Positions 48,148 through 56,245 of a DNA stretch of 64,000 bases are shown here, piece by piece. How positions within the stretch are numbered: position 1 is the stretch's first letter; each line of letters opens with the position of its first letter. The position numbers were made by a program, and so were the translations under genes. The DNA lies in assembly GCF_000307855.1 (NCBI RefSeq), contig NZ_AJLR01000041.1, forward strand, positions 1-64,000, written 5' to 3'. The notes under the pieces are model-generated. The model worked only from the letters and a program-made list of their open reading frames with translations, searched no databases and was not told the origin of the DNA. The stretch comes from Schinkia azotoformans LMG 9581 (GTDB lineage: Bacteria; Bacillota; Bacilli; Bacillales; Bacillaceae_J).

Positions 48148-51100
48148 ATGAATCGTAATTCTATCAAAAGGTTCGCAAATGATGCACGACGGGAACTCCT
48201 GCAAAAAATTGAGAACAAGGCAAAACAAATCGAAATTACAGATGCAGCTATCATTGAGGAAACAGCTTATAAATGGTTTATCCGAATCATAGCACTTCGC
48301 TTTATGGAAATGAACGGATTATTGCCGGAAAAGGTGTTTGACAACATAAATAATTCGTCTAAACACACTTTGAAAAAAACAATCTTTCGGAATTGTGACG
48401 AATTACATCCATATTTTCCTTCTCTATTTTCAAAAGATGAAACATACCTTAAATCCTTGTTTCCTGAAGAACTTCTAAACGAACAATCCTTTATTACCAA
48501 ACTAACAGACCCTTTGATCATACCGGATGAGCTTATGTCTCGGGTCGAAATTATCGGTTGGCTCTATCAATATTTTTTTGCAGAAGAAAAGGAGCATGTG
48601 ATCAAAGCGAAAAAGAAATACACAACGGCTGAAATTCCGTACGCCACCCAAGTATTTACACCTGATTGGATCGTCCGGTATATGGTACAAAATACTTTAG
48701 GCCGTTACTGGATTGAATCACATCCTGAACACCGTGACTTGATTGCAAATTGGGAGTTTTATATAGAAAACCAAGACGATGAGGTTCGCTTCGAACAAAA
48801 TCTTGAACCATACATAGATCAAAAAATAAGAATTGAAGAAATCAAGTGCTTTGACCCGGCAATGGGGAGTGGGCATATTCTTGTCTATATGTTTGATGTT
48901 TTATACGAAATTTATTGTAGGTGCGGCTATAACAAGCAGGAGATTCCGAGGCTTATTATTGAATATAATCTTTATGGTGTTGATATTGATGACCGTGTCT
49001 ACGATGTAGCTGTTTTTTTGCTTACAATGAAAGCAATGCAATATGATAAAAATTTCTTAACAACCGCTGTCCAAGATGGCCTCAAAATGAACCTTGTTTC
49101 AATGCAAGAAACAAATCATGTAACGCATGAAGATATCACTTGTTTTGTCGGAGAAAAGAATGAAAGGGCTTTCTTGGAAATTGAGAATTTTATTAACCAA
49201 TACATTAACGCAAAGACATTCGGTTCTTTGTTGCAGATAGATTCAGTCGATTTTGATTTTTTAAAACAAAATTATGAAGGGTTGCGCCAATCTAAAACAA
49301 AATTAGCCAAGCTTATGCCAGCCTTACTGAAACAAGCGCAAATATTTCAAAACAAATATGATGTGTTAGTCACAAACCCACCCTATATTGGAAATCGGTA
49401 TTTAAATAGCGATTTATCAAACTATATTGAAACCTTTTATCCGCTCGGGAAAAAGGATCTATTTGCTGCTTTTATGCTTGCTGGTTTTAAGAAGGTAAAG
49501 AAGTACGGACTGCTAGGATTTATGACACCATATGTTTGGATGTTTATTTCTTCCTTTGAAGGGCTCCGGTCCCATATTATGTATAAAAAGGATATTAGTA
49601 CCCTGATCCAGCTCGAATACTCAGGCTTCGATGGGGCCACTGTACCTGTTTGTACTTTTACATTAAGAAATTATAAAGCAGGTATACCAGGGCAATATAT
49701 CAATCTGGCTGAATTTAAAGGGGTAAACAACCAGCCACTCAAAACGCTGAAGGCTGTTAAAAATCCAAAGGTGGATTATCGTTACAGTGTTAATGCTGAT
49801 ATTTTCAAAAAAATACAAGGCCATCCGCTTTCCTTTTGGGCGGGAAAGCAAGCAATCCATGTCATTGAAAATGCGGAAAAATTAGAAACGATTGCAAAAG
49901 CAAGGGTCGGGCTGCAAACGAGTGACAATCAGCGTTTTTTGCGGTTATGGCATGAAGTGGATTTTCAGAAAATTGGTTTTGGCATGAAAGATCGGTCCGA
50001 AGCTAGGGAAAGCAAGTTGAAATGGTTTCCTTATAACAAGGGTGGCGAATATCGGAAATGGTATGGCAATCAGTTTTACGTTGTAAACTGGGAGGACGAT
50101 GGCAGGGAAATTAGAGAGTTTAATACTTATCTAAACGCTTCGAGAGATTCTAAAATTGGGATTGCCAACACCGAATTTTATTTTAAAGAAAGTGTTACAT
50201 GGTCATTTGTAAGCTCCAGTTACTTTGGGGTCAGGTATTCAGAAAAGGGGTTTTTATTCGATACAGGGGGCTCTTCGGCTTTTGTGGACGGTGAATTAAT
50301 CTATTATGTAACGGCCTTTTTGTGCAGCAAGCTCGCTTATGAATTTTTAAGAATCCAAAACCCAACATTGAATTTTCAGCCGGGGAATATCGCTAATTTG
50401 CCATTTGTGATTCCAGAGGATCAAGCTGTTGTTGGGGAAATCATTCGTCTTGCAAAGGAAAATATCGCGATTTCAAAAAATGAATGGGACAGCTATGAGA
50501 CCTCATGGGATTTTAGAGTTCATCCATTGTTGAAATTTAAAGGTGAGGAGAAAACAATTGAGCGGGCCTTTGAAAACTGGAAGAGACATAGTCAAAAAAT
50601 GTTTTCGACTTTGAAATTAAATGAAGAGAAGATTAATAAATTATTTATCGATATTTATGATTTAGGGAATGAGTACACAGCTGAAGTGAAGGATGAAAAT
50701 GTAACAGTTAGACAAGCCAACGTGGAAAGGGAAATGAAAGCCTTTATTTCATATGCTGTTGGCTGTATGTTCGGCCGTTACTCATTGGATGAGGTTGGTC
50801 TTGTTTATGTGGGCGGAGGCGGAAAATTCGATGAAACACGTTATAAAACTTATATGGTAGCTGATGACAATATTGTACCGATTTTATCCAAAGGGAATTT
50901 TGGAAATGGTATTTTTACAAGATTCGTGGAGTTTATCAAAATTACCTTTGGCGAGGAGACGTTGACTGAAAATCTCGAATTTATAGCGAGTGCAATCGGT
51001 GTGAAAAAAGGAGAAAACCCTAAGGATTCGCTTCGCCGTTATTTTTTACAAGACTTCTTTAAAGACCATCTTAAAGTATATAAAAAACGGCCGATTTACT

Positions 51101-51432
51101 GGTTATTTACCTCTGGGAAGCATCGAGTTTTTAATTGCCTAGTTTATGTCCACCGGTATGATGCGGATACTTTGGCGCGGATCCGAGATGACTATTTACA
51201 TGATCAGTTAGGATTGCTAGAAAGAGAAAAGTCGTCGCTGCACAAGATGATGGATAGTGGCAGTGTGAAGGCTGAAAAGGAATTAAAGGTTCTCAAAATG
51301 AAAATTGAGGAACTAGAAAAGTATAATCAGCAGTTGCACGAGCTAGCGGAACAACAAATTGAAATTGACTTGGATGATGGAATTGTTGTGAATTATGGAA
51401 AATTTGGAGGATTGGTGGCACAAATCAAATAA
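48148..51432 (+). CDS. Solitary PglX-type adenine-specific DNA methyltransferase
   Basis: A 1094-residue cytoplasmic enzyme close to BREX-1 PglX and B. subtilis YeeA. ATG 48148 has GGTGGTGATAGC upstream. The N-terminal region (1-200) includes ETAYKWFIRIIALRFMEMNG and YATQVFTPDWIVRYMVQNTL. The methyltransferase core has the SAM motif CFDPAMGSGHILVYMFD near residue 232 and catalytic NPPY near 410. A target-recognition region (about 560-790) and a C-terminal helical part with a coiled coil (HKMMDSGSVKAEKELKVLKM) follow. No PD-(D/E)XK or other nuclease motif is evident. No brxA, brxB, brxC, pglZ or brxL gene lies on either side. It may be an orphan methylase, a type IIG-like enzyme or a leftover of a lost BREX island. 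Confidence 0.88.
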   Translation: MNRNSIKRFANDARRELLQKIENKAKQIEITDAAIIEETAYKWFIRIIALRFMEMNGLLPEKVFDNINNSSKHTLKKTIFRNCDELHPYFPSLFSKDETYLKSLFPEELLNEQSFITKLTDPLIIPDELMSRVEIIGWLYQYFFAEEKEHVIKAKKKYTTAEIPYATQVFTPDWIVRYMVQNTLGRYWIESHPEHRDLIANWEFYIENQDDEVRFEQNLEPYIDQKIRIEEIKCFDPAMGSGHILVYMFDVLYEIYCRCGYNKQEIPRLIIEYNLYGVDIDDRVYDVAVFLLTMKAMQYDKNFLTTAVQDGLKMNLVSMQETNHVTHEDITCFVGEKNERAFLEIENFINQYINAKTFGSLLQIDSVDFDFLKQNYEGLRQSKTKLAKLMPALLKQAQIFQNKYDVLVTNPPYIGNRYLNSDLSNYIETFYPLGKKDLFAAFMLAGFKKVKKYGLLGFMTPYVWMFISSFEGLRSHIMYKKDISTLIQLEYSGFDGATVPVCTFTLRNYKAGIPGQYINLAEFKGVNNQPLKTLKAVKNPKVDYRYSVNADIFKKIQGHPLSFWAGKQAIHVIENAEKLETIAKARVGLQTSDNQRFLRLWHEVDFQKIGFGMKDRSEARESKLKWFPYNKGGEYRKWYGNQFYVVNWEDDGREIREFNTYLNASRDSKIGIANTEFYFKESVTWSFVSSSYFGVRYSEKGFLFDTGGSSAFVDGELIYYVTAFLCSKLAYEFLRIQNPTLNFQPGNIANLPFVIPEDQAVVGEIIRLAKENIAISKNEWDSYETSWDFRVHPLLKFKGEEKTIERAFENWKRHSQKMFSTLKLNEEKINKLFIDIYDLGNEYTAEVKDENVTVRQANVEREMKAFISYAVGCMFGRYSLDEVGLVYVGGGGKFDETRYKTYMVADDNIVPILSKGNFGNGIFTRFVEFIKITFGEETLTENLEFIASAIGVKKGENPKDSLRRYFLQDFFKDHLKVYKKRPIYWLFTSGKHRVFNCLVYVHRYDADTLARIRDDYLHDQLGLLEREKSSLHKMMDSGSVKAEKELKVLKMKIEELEKYNQQLHELAEQQIEIDLDDGIVVNYGKFGGLVAQIK

Positions 51433-51494
51433 GGAATGCTGAATAAAAGGAAGCAAAATGGTAAAATGGTGGAAAAGTAAAAGAAAGAGTGATC

Positions 51495-51773
51495 ATGTTG
51501 CAGTTCCTTTTATTAGAGGCAGGGCTGGGTATTAATGTGGGAGACATAATCTTTCAGTTAATGTCATTTTTAATATTGTTAGGTATTCCGTTGGCCCTCA
51601 TTTTTATACTTTCAAAGGCACGTAGAAAAAGAAATGACCGATTGAACAAAATAGTGATGCTTATTTTAGTTAGTATAGTTAGTTTTTTCCTATTTGCTTT
51701 TTTCTTTCGAAATGGTATTATCCTCGATCATCTAGGTATTGAGATTAATGTTCCGTTTATTTTCATCATGTAG
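51495..51773 (+). CDS. Small two-helix membrane protein, possibly 3'-rearranged
   Basis: A 92-residue protein (ATG 51495, or GTG 51489). Helix 1 is about residues 17-40 (IIFQLMSFLILLGIPLALIFI), then basic SKARRKRNDR, then helix 2 about 50-70 (IVMLILVSIVSFFLFAFFF). The C-terminal end IEINVPFIFIM lies in a stretch that, in another frame, encodes the remnant of a DUF1287 gene, so its 3' end may be the product of a deletion. The function is unknown. It follows the pglX-like gene by 62 nt. Confidence 0.5.
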   Translation: MLQFLLLEAGLGINVGDIIFQLMSFLILLGIPLALIFILSKARRKRNDRLNKIVMLILVSIVSFFLFAFFFRNGIILDHLGIEINVPFIFIM

Positions 51774-51904
51774 GCATTGTCTCTGATAAGCGGGCCAAAG
51801 ATGGAACGCCGTATTTTATTCATAACATTTTTCCTTATGCCGCAGAGGTAAAACTATCATCCTTTAAGACGCCAATAACAGGCCATTACCGGTGGAAATA
51901 CTGA
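51749..51904 (+). pseudogene. C-terminal remnant of a DUF1287-family protein
   Basis: One frame reads CSVYFHHVGIVSDKRAKDG then TPYFIHNIFPYAAEVKLSSF and KTPITGHYRWKY, ending at TGA 51904. The order HVGIV-D-x-R...P-x-IHN...ITGHYR is what I recall for DUF1287 (YijF-type) proteins. There is a stop codon just upstream (TAA 51746) and no start, so only the last 50 or so residues remain. It overlaps the 3' end of the small membrane-protein gene by 25 bp in a different frame. Confidence 0.65.
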
Positions 51905-52017
51905 TTTCACAAATATGACATGATAATTTACGAAATGCATGTTCTCTCCCTATAAAAAGGTAGTATAATATAATCAGAAAGTGAAATGTTTCACAAACTA
52001 ATAAGGAGAGAATAAAA

Positions 52018-52299
52018 ATGAAAGCCCAAATTATTAATTTCCCTAAATATCCAAAGCACTACCACGAGTTCTACTATTTTAGGGAATATTTCCATGTGTT
52101 CTGTTCCGCTATTGTGGCTTGGACGCTAACTGTTTTTGTGATCACCTACGAACATATCAGTGTCGCACTAGGAATTGGCTTAGGTATTTGGCTGTTTGGT
52201 ATAGGTTTACTAGTAGACTTTATGATTCGTTTAGGTTTGAAACGAAAAGAACAGGAAAAACAACAACGATTACATAAATTGAAAAAAGTTGATCTTTAG
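52018..52299 (+). CDS. Small two-helix membrane protein, unknown
   Basis: A 93-residue protein with AAGGAGAG upstream of ATG 52018. A polar, Tyr/His-rich N-terminus (IINFPKYPKHYHEFYYFREY) precedes a helix of about 20 residues (VFCSAIVAWTLTVFVIT), a short loop, and a Gly-rich second helix (ISVALGIGLGIWLFGIGLLV). The C-terminus is strongly basic and charged (RLGLKRKEQEKQQRLHKLKK), probably cytoplasmic. It resembles the small 2TM proteins common in bacilli but matches no family I can name. A terminator follows. Confidence 0.6.
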   Translation: MKAQIINFPKYPKHYHEFYYFREYFHVFCSAIVAWTLTVFVITYEHISVALGIGLGIWLFGIGLLVDFMIRLGLKRKEQEKQQRLHKLKKVDL

Positions 52300-52340
52300 T
52301 TCGATGATTGTCGATTATCATATATCTTATAACTTAATGG

Positions 52341-52382
52341 AAAAGGACGCACATAGTATTCAAGTATGTGTGTCCTTTTTTA
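52341..52382 (+). terminator. Intrinsic terminator
   Basis: AAAAGGACGCACATA and TATGTGTGTCCTTTTT form a long stem with one G-U pair around GTATTCAAG and end in a T-run. Confidence 0.9.
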
Positions 52383-52418
52383 TTTATAAAAAAGTAGTAA
52401 AAATATTACTTTATTGTA

Positions 52419-52447
52419 TTGACGTAACCATTGAATCTAAGTACAAT
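52419..52447 (+). promoter_or_regulatory. SigA promoter of the iron importer operon
   Basis: TTGACG (52419-52424) and TACAAT (52442-52447) are exactly 17 bp apart, giving a start near 52454. The Fur box begins about eight bases later. Confidence 0.75.
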
Positions 52448-52461
52448 GAAGAGGAGCTTAA

Positions 52462-52476
52462 TGATAACGGTTATCA
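52462..52476 (+). promoter_or_regulatory. Fur box of the iron importer operon
   Basis: TGATAACGGTTATCA is a perfect 7-1-7 inverted repeat (TGATAAC-G-GTTATCA), one of the best possible matches to the Bacillus Fur consensus TGATAATNATTATCA. An overlapping half-site (TTATCATTATCATTT) follows. It lies just after the promoter, so Fur-Fe2+ would block initiation or early elongation when iron is sufficient. Confidence 0.92.
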
Positions 52477-52511
52477 TTATCATTTAAAAAATCAGAAGGT
52501 GGTAAAGAATC

Positions 52512-53600
52512 ATGCAAATAAGAAAATTTATGAAACCTCTCCTTGCAAGTGCGCTCCTTACGATCGGACTTGTAGGTTGTGGCACAAATAATGCAGAACA
52601 ACCCAAAACTGAAGCTGGTTTGGATACAGCACCAAAAACAACAGAGTCCGGGGAAGTAAACGTATATACTGCAAGACATTATGAAGTTGATGATGAGATT
52701 TTTAAGAAATTCACTGATGAAACAGGAATTAAAGTGAATGTAGTAAAAGGGAAAGAAGCCGAGCTTATTGAGCGCATCAAAAGAGAAGGAGAGAGCTCAC
52801 AAGCAGACCTATTCATTACAGTTGATGGTGGAGTCCTTGCCAATGCAAAACAAAATGGTATTCTTCAACCGGTTAACTCAGATGTAATTAATGAAAATGT
52901 ACCAGAGCATTTCCGTGATACTGATAATAATTGGATCGGTATGGCAACAAGAGCACGTATTATTGCCTATGCAAAGGACCGTGTGAAACCAGAAGACTTG
53001 TCTACATATGAAGATCTAGCAACGGATAAATGGGCTGGAAAAGTATTAGTTCGTTCTTCAACAAGCATGTATAATCAATCACTGCTTGCATCTTTTATTG
53101 AATTAAACGGAGAAGAGAAAGCTGAAGAGTGGGCAAGTGGTATTGTGAAAAACTTTGCTCGTCAGCCGGATGGCGGTGACCGTGACCAAGCAAAAGCAAT
53201 TGCAGCAGGTACTGGTGATGTAGCGATCATGAACACATATTATGTTGGGCTATTAGCGAATTCGGAAGATCCTGAAGAAGTAAAAGTGGCGGATAACATT
53301 GGTGTGTTCTTCCCGAACCAAGAAACAAATGGTACTCACGTTAATATCAGCGGAATTGGTTTAACAAAGTACAGCAAAAACAAAGACAATGCTATTAAGC
53401 TAATCGAATATATCACGAGTGTTGAAGCACAAGAATTTTTATCAGCAAATAACTATGAATTCCCGGTTAATCCAAATGCCAAAAAACCAGAGTTGCTAGA
53501 GTCTTGGGGAGAATTCAAAATGCAGGAACTTAACTACGATACTTTAGGAGAGCATAATAAGAAGGCAATAGAAATCTTTAATAAAGTTGGTTGGAAATAA
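52512..53600 (+). CDS. Ferric iron ABC importer, substrate-binding lipoprotein (FbpA/FutA type)
   Basis: A 362-residue lipoprotein. ATG 52512 follows GAAGGTGG. The signal ends in LLTIGLVGC, with lipobox Cys at about residue 23. The mature part is a type II binding protein: VNVYTARHYEVDDEIFKKF near residue 50 (the conserved Tyr/His region of Fe3+-binding proteins), QADLFITVDGGVLANAKQNG, and GGDRDQAKAIAAGTGDVAIM then NTYYVGLL, which supplies the paired tyrosines that bind Fe3+. The Fur box upstream supports iron as the substrate. Confidence 0.92.
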   Translation: MQIRKFMKPLLASALLTIGLVGCGTNNAEQPKTEAGLDTAPKTTESGEVNVYTARHYEVDDEIFKKFTDETGIKVNVVKGKEAELIERIKREGESSQADLFITVDGGVLANAKQNGILQPVNSDVINENVPEHFRDTDNNWIGMATRARIIAYAKDRVKPEDLSTYEDLATDKWAGKVLVRSSTSMYNQSLLASFIELNGEEKAEEWASGIVKNFARQPDGGDRDQAKAIAAGTGDVAIMNTYYVGLLANSEDPEEVKVADNIGVFFPNQETNGTHVNISGIGLTKYSKNKDNAIKLIEYITSVEAQEFLSANNYEFPVNPNAKKPELLESWGEFKMQELNYDTLGEHNKKAIEIFNKVGWK

Positions 53601-53601
53601 G

Positions 53602-55251
53602 ATGAAAACTGAGGCTGTAAAGCGATTTGTTCAAAAGGAACTGAATGGTTGGTGGATTATTAGTATGGTGGGTGCGGCAGTTATTCTGCTGCCCATCCTT
53701 TTTGTGTTTTTTACTTTATTCCAAGAGCCGAATGAAAATTGGTTCCACATGAAGGAATATTTACTCAAAAATTATATCCTTAATACTTTCACCCTCGTCA
53801 TCTTTACCGGAATCGTATCAGCATTTTTAGGTGTAACATTGGCATGGATTGTTGCTGCCTATGATTTTCCATTAAAAAACTTTTTTAAATGGGGCTTAAT
53901 GCTGCCGCTGGCTATACCTCCTTATATTGCAGCCTATACCTACAAGGCTATGCTCGGCTATACTGGGGTCGTGCAAACAACATTGCGAAATAAGTTTGAT
54001 TATCAAATTGATGCGGAACTGTTATCGATATCATCACTAAGAGGTGCGGTTTTCATTTTCGCGTTTTTTCTATTTCCGTATGTTTACATCATTACAAAAT
54101 CTTTTTTGGAAAATCAAAGTTCATCTTATATTGAAAATGCTCGGGTGCTCGGTAGAAAGCCAGTAACCATCTTTTTTAAGGTAGTACTGCCCCTTTCGCG
54201 ACCGGCTATTGTCGGTGGGATTGTACTAGTAATCTATGAAGTCTTGAGTGACTATGGACTAACAAGCTATTTTGGCATTCATACAATCACAACCGCTATT
54301 TTTCAAACGTGGTTTGCGATGTACGATGTGCAAACAGCGATGAGACTGGCTGCTTGGTTAATGGTGATCATCGTAGGTTTGTTCTTTTTAGAAAGACTTC
54401 TAAGACAACGTCGCCGTTATAATGTAAATAATAAATCACGGCCGTTAACGCCGATGAAACTTAAAGGCTTTTCTGCCTTTGGAGCTTTCATGTATTGTTT
54501 TGGAGTATTTCTAATTGGATTTTTCATTCCATTTATTCAATTAATTTCATGGGCGAAACTAACCTTTGCTAAAGTATGGGATGACTCGTTTATTACACTG
54601 CTTTATCAAACAGTATATGTGGCTATTATTTCAACGTTCTTAATACTTATTTTTGCAGTTATTGTTGCGAATGTTTCGAGAAAACATACGCCGTTTTCAT
54701 TTATTCTCTCAAAAATTGTAACATCAGGCTACTCAATCCCGGGCGCCATCGTTGCCATTGGTGTTCTAGCGGTCTTTATTACATTGGATAAATGGTTAGC
54801 GCCGCTATATTCACAAATGGGGTTAGGGAATGCACCTTTAATATTAAGCATGTCGCTCGGAATGTTAATTGTTGGTTATGCAATTCGCTTTATGGCCACT
54901 GGATTTAATGCGATTGAGGTTGGTTTTGAAAAAGTAGGGACTAAATATACGGAAGCATCAAGGATACTAGGAAACGGAATTACAAAGACTTTCTTTAAAG
55001 TGGACCTTCCTTTAATAAAGGGTGCTCTTGCTAGTGGTTTTATTCTAACGTTTGTTGAAATTACAAAAGAGTTACCATTGGTATTGTTATTAAGACCTTT
55101 TAATTTTGATACATTAGCTACCAAAACATACCAATATGCGAATGATGAACAAATTTATGAAGCCTCGATTACGTCGTTAATGATTATTGGGATTAGTGTA
55201 TTGTCTGTAATTGTCTTTCAAATAATAGATAGGAAGAAGGTGAAACAATGA
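53602..55251 (+). CDS. Ferric iron ABC importer, fused double permease (FbpB/FutB type)
   Basis: A 549-residue permease of about 12 helices made of two fused permease halves. ATG 53602 lies directly after the fbpA-type stop; its SD is weak (GGTTGGAA), so coupling is likely. Each half has an EAA loop: YIENARVLGRKPVTIFFKVV then LPLSRPAIVGG in the first, and YTEASRILGNGITKTFFKVD then LPLIKGALASG in the second. The conserved LPLAIPPYIAAYTYKAMLGY segment is typical of FbpB/SfuB proteins. It forms the complete membrane part of the importer. Confidence 0.92.
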   Translation: MKTEAVKRFVQKELNGWWIISMVGAAVILLPILFVFFTLFQEPNENWFHMKEYLLKNYILNTFTLVIFTGIVSAFLGVTLAWIVAAYDFPLKNFFKWGLMLPLAIPPYIAAYTYKAMLGYTGVVQTTLRNKFDYQIDAELLSISSLRGAVFIFAFFLFPYVYIITKSFLENQSSSYIENARVLGRKPVTIFFKVVLPLSRPAIVGGIVLVIYEVLSDYGLTSYFGIHTITTAIFQTWFAMYDVQTAMRLAAWLMVIIVGLFFLERLLRQRRRYNVNNKSRPLTPMKLKGFSAFGAFMYCFGVFLIGFFIPFIQLISWAKLTFAKVWDDSFITLLYQTVYVAIISTFLILIFAVIVANVSRKHTPFSFILSKIVTSGYSIPGAIVAIGVLAVFITLDKWLAPLYSQMGLGNAPLILSMSLGMLIVGYAIRFMATGFNAIEVGFEKVGTKYTEASRILGNGITKTFFKVDLPLIKGALASGFILTFVEITKELPLVLLLRPFNFDTLATKTYQYANDEQIYEASITSLMIIGISVLSVIVFQIIDRKKVKQ

Positions 55252-55937
55252 CTATTTTAGAAATTAAAAATCTAACATTTTCGTTTTCACAAGCAGCTGA
55301 ACCAGTCATTAAAAACTTTTCATTTTCGATGGGAAAAGGTGAAATTGTCGGTATTTTAGGGCAAAGCGGCAGCGGCAAAAGTACGTTGCTTCGCTTAATA
55401 TCAGGTTTGGAGATGGCCCAAATAGGAATGATAAAAATTGCTGGGACGCTAGTGCTTGATGAAGGGTTATTTCTTCAACCTGAAGATCGAGGCGTAGGGA
55501 TGGTATTTCAGGATTACGCTTTGTTTCCACATATGAATGTTAGAGACAATATTCTTTTCGGTCTAAACCGGCTTCCAAGAAAGGACAGAAAAGAGCGAGT
55601 GAAGGAAATGCTGGAGCTGGTGAAAATGGAGCAATTTGAGTCACGATACCCACATGAATTAAGTGGAGGTCAACAGCAACGGATCGCACTCGCACGTGCA
55701 CTGGCCCCGAAACCTAATTTGCTGCTAATGGATGAGCCGTTCAGTAATTTAGATGCGGATTTAAAGGAATCCATTCGTGAGGATCTACGGACAATTCTAA
55801 AAAAGGCAAATATGACGTGTATTGTTGTTACACATGACAAAAATGATGTAGATGCGATATGTGACCGCAGTATTGTTTTCGGCCAACCCCAAAATAGTAA
55901 AGGGAATAAGAATGGAAAGATAACGATTGTTCAGTAA
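55248..55937 (+). CDS. Ferric iron ABC importer, short ATPase (FbpC type)
   Basis: A 229-residue ATPase whose ATG overlaps the permease stop (ATGA). It has Walker A GQSGSGKST near residue 38, GMVFQDYALFPHMNVRDNIL for the Q-loop, signature LSGGQQQRIALARAL near 135, Walker B LLLMDEPFSNLDADL and switch VVTHDKNDVDAI. FbpC-type ATPases usually carry another 100 or so residues of TOBE/regulatory domain; here the protein stops right after the ATPase core with a Lys/Asn/Gly-rich tail (GQPQNSKGNKNGKITIVQ). The reading frame is intact, so this is a naturally short form. Confidence 0.9.
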   Translation: MTILEIKNLTFSFSQAAEPVIKNFSFSMGKGEIVGILGQSGSGKSTLLRLISGLEMAQIGMIKIAGTLVLDEGLFLQPEDRGVGMVFQDYALFPHMNVRDNILFGLNRLPRKDRKERVKEMLELVKMEQFESRYPHELSGGQQQRIALARALAPKPNLLLMDEPFSNLDADLKESIREDLRTILKKANMTCIVVTHDKNDVDAICDRSIVFGQPQNSKGNKNGKITIVQ

Positions 55938-55982
55938 AAGGGTTAAATAAATATTTGATTAATGGAAATACTTTAAAACTCC

Positions 55983-56011
55983 TTGTGTTTTATTGGAAAA
56001 TCAATTACTAT
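55983..56011 (+). promoter_or_regulatory. Promoter of the MFS leader RNA
   Basis: TTGTGT (55983-55988) and TACTAT (56006-56011) are exactly 17 bp apart, giving a start near 56018, about eight bases before the AAGGAAGGG ribosome binding site of the leader ORF. Confidence 0.5.
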
Positions 56012-56017
56012 TTGATT

Positions 56018-56245
56018 AGCAAAAAAGGAAGGGTGACCTTGGAACAATGATCTTTTAATCCTATTTTAAGAAAAAATTCGTAAAGAGCAACTTTAAAGAT
56101 ACGAGCGATTTTCTGGATAGGATTAGTATGTACATTGTTGATACAAACCATTGGTCATTGTGTCCCTTTTGTTGTAGGGATAAATGAATTTTTGATGTTG
56201 TATTGTACTGCCTCCTGTCCAGAATTATGACAGGAGGTTTTTTAT
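56018..56245 (+). promoter_or_regulatory. MFS leader: short ORF and transcription attenuator
   Basis: AAGGAAGGG (56025-56033) is followed by two possible tiny ORFs, TTG-GAA-CAA-TGA (56039-56050) and ATG-ATC-TTT-TAA (56047-56058). Hairpin P1 pairs AATCCTAT (56057-56064) with ATAGGATT (56117-56124), extended by AGAAAA with TTTTCT. The P1 3' arm TTCTGGATAGGA (56111-56122) can instead pair with TCCTGTCCAGAA (56213-56224), a 12-bp helix with one G-U pair that destroys the terminator at 56211. A ribosome held on the short ORF would cover the P1 5' arm and favour antitermination. This reading is from sequence only; the design parallels the vmlR leader. Confidence 0.75.
56211..56243 (+). terminator. 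Attenuator terminator hiding the MFS ribosome binding site
   Basis: CCTCCTGTC (56211-56219) and GACAGGAGG (56229-56237) form a perfect 9-bp stem, followed by TTTTTT. The 3' arm contains the AGGAGG of the MFS gene, whose TTG start is only eight bases downstream, so the hairpin can limit both transcription and translation. Confidence 0.92.
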
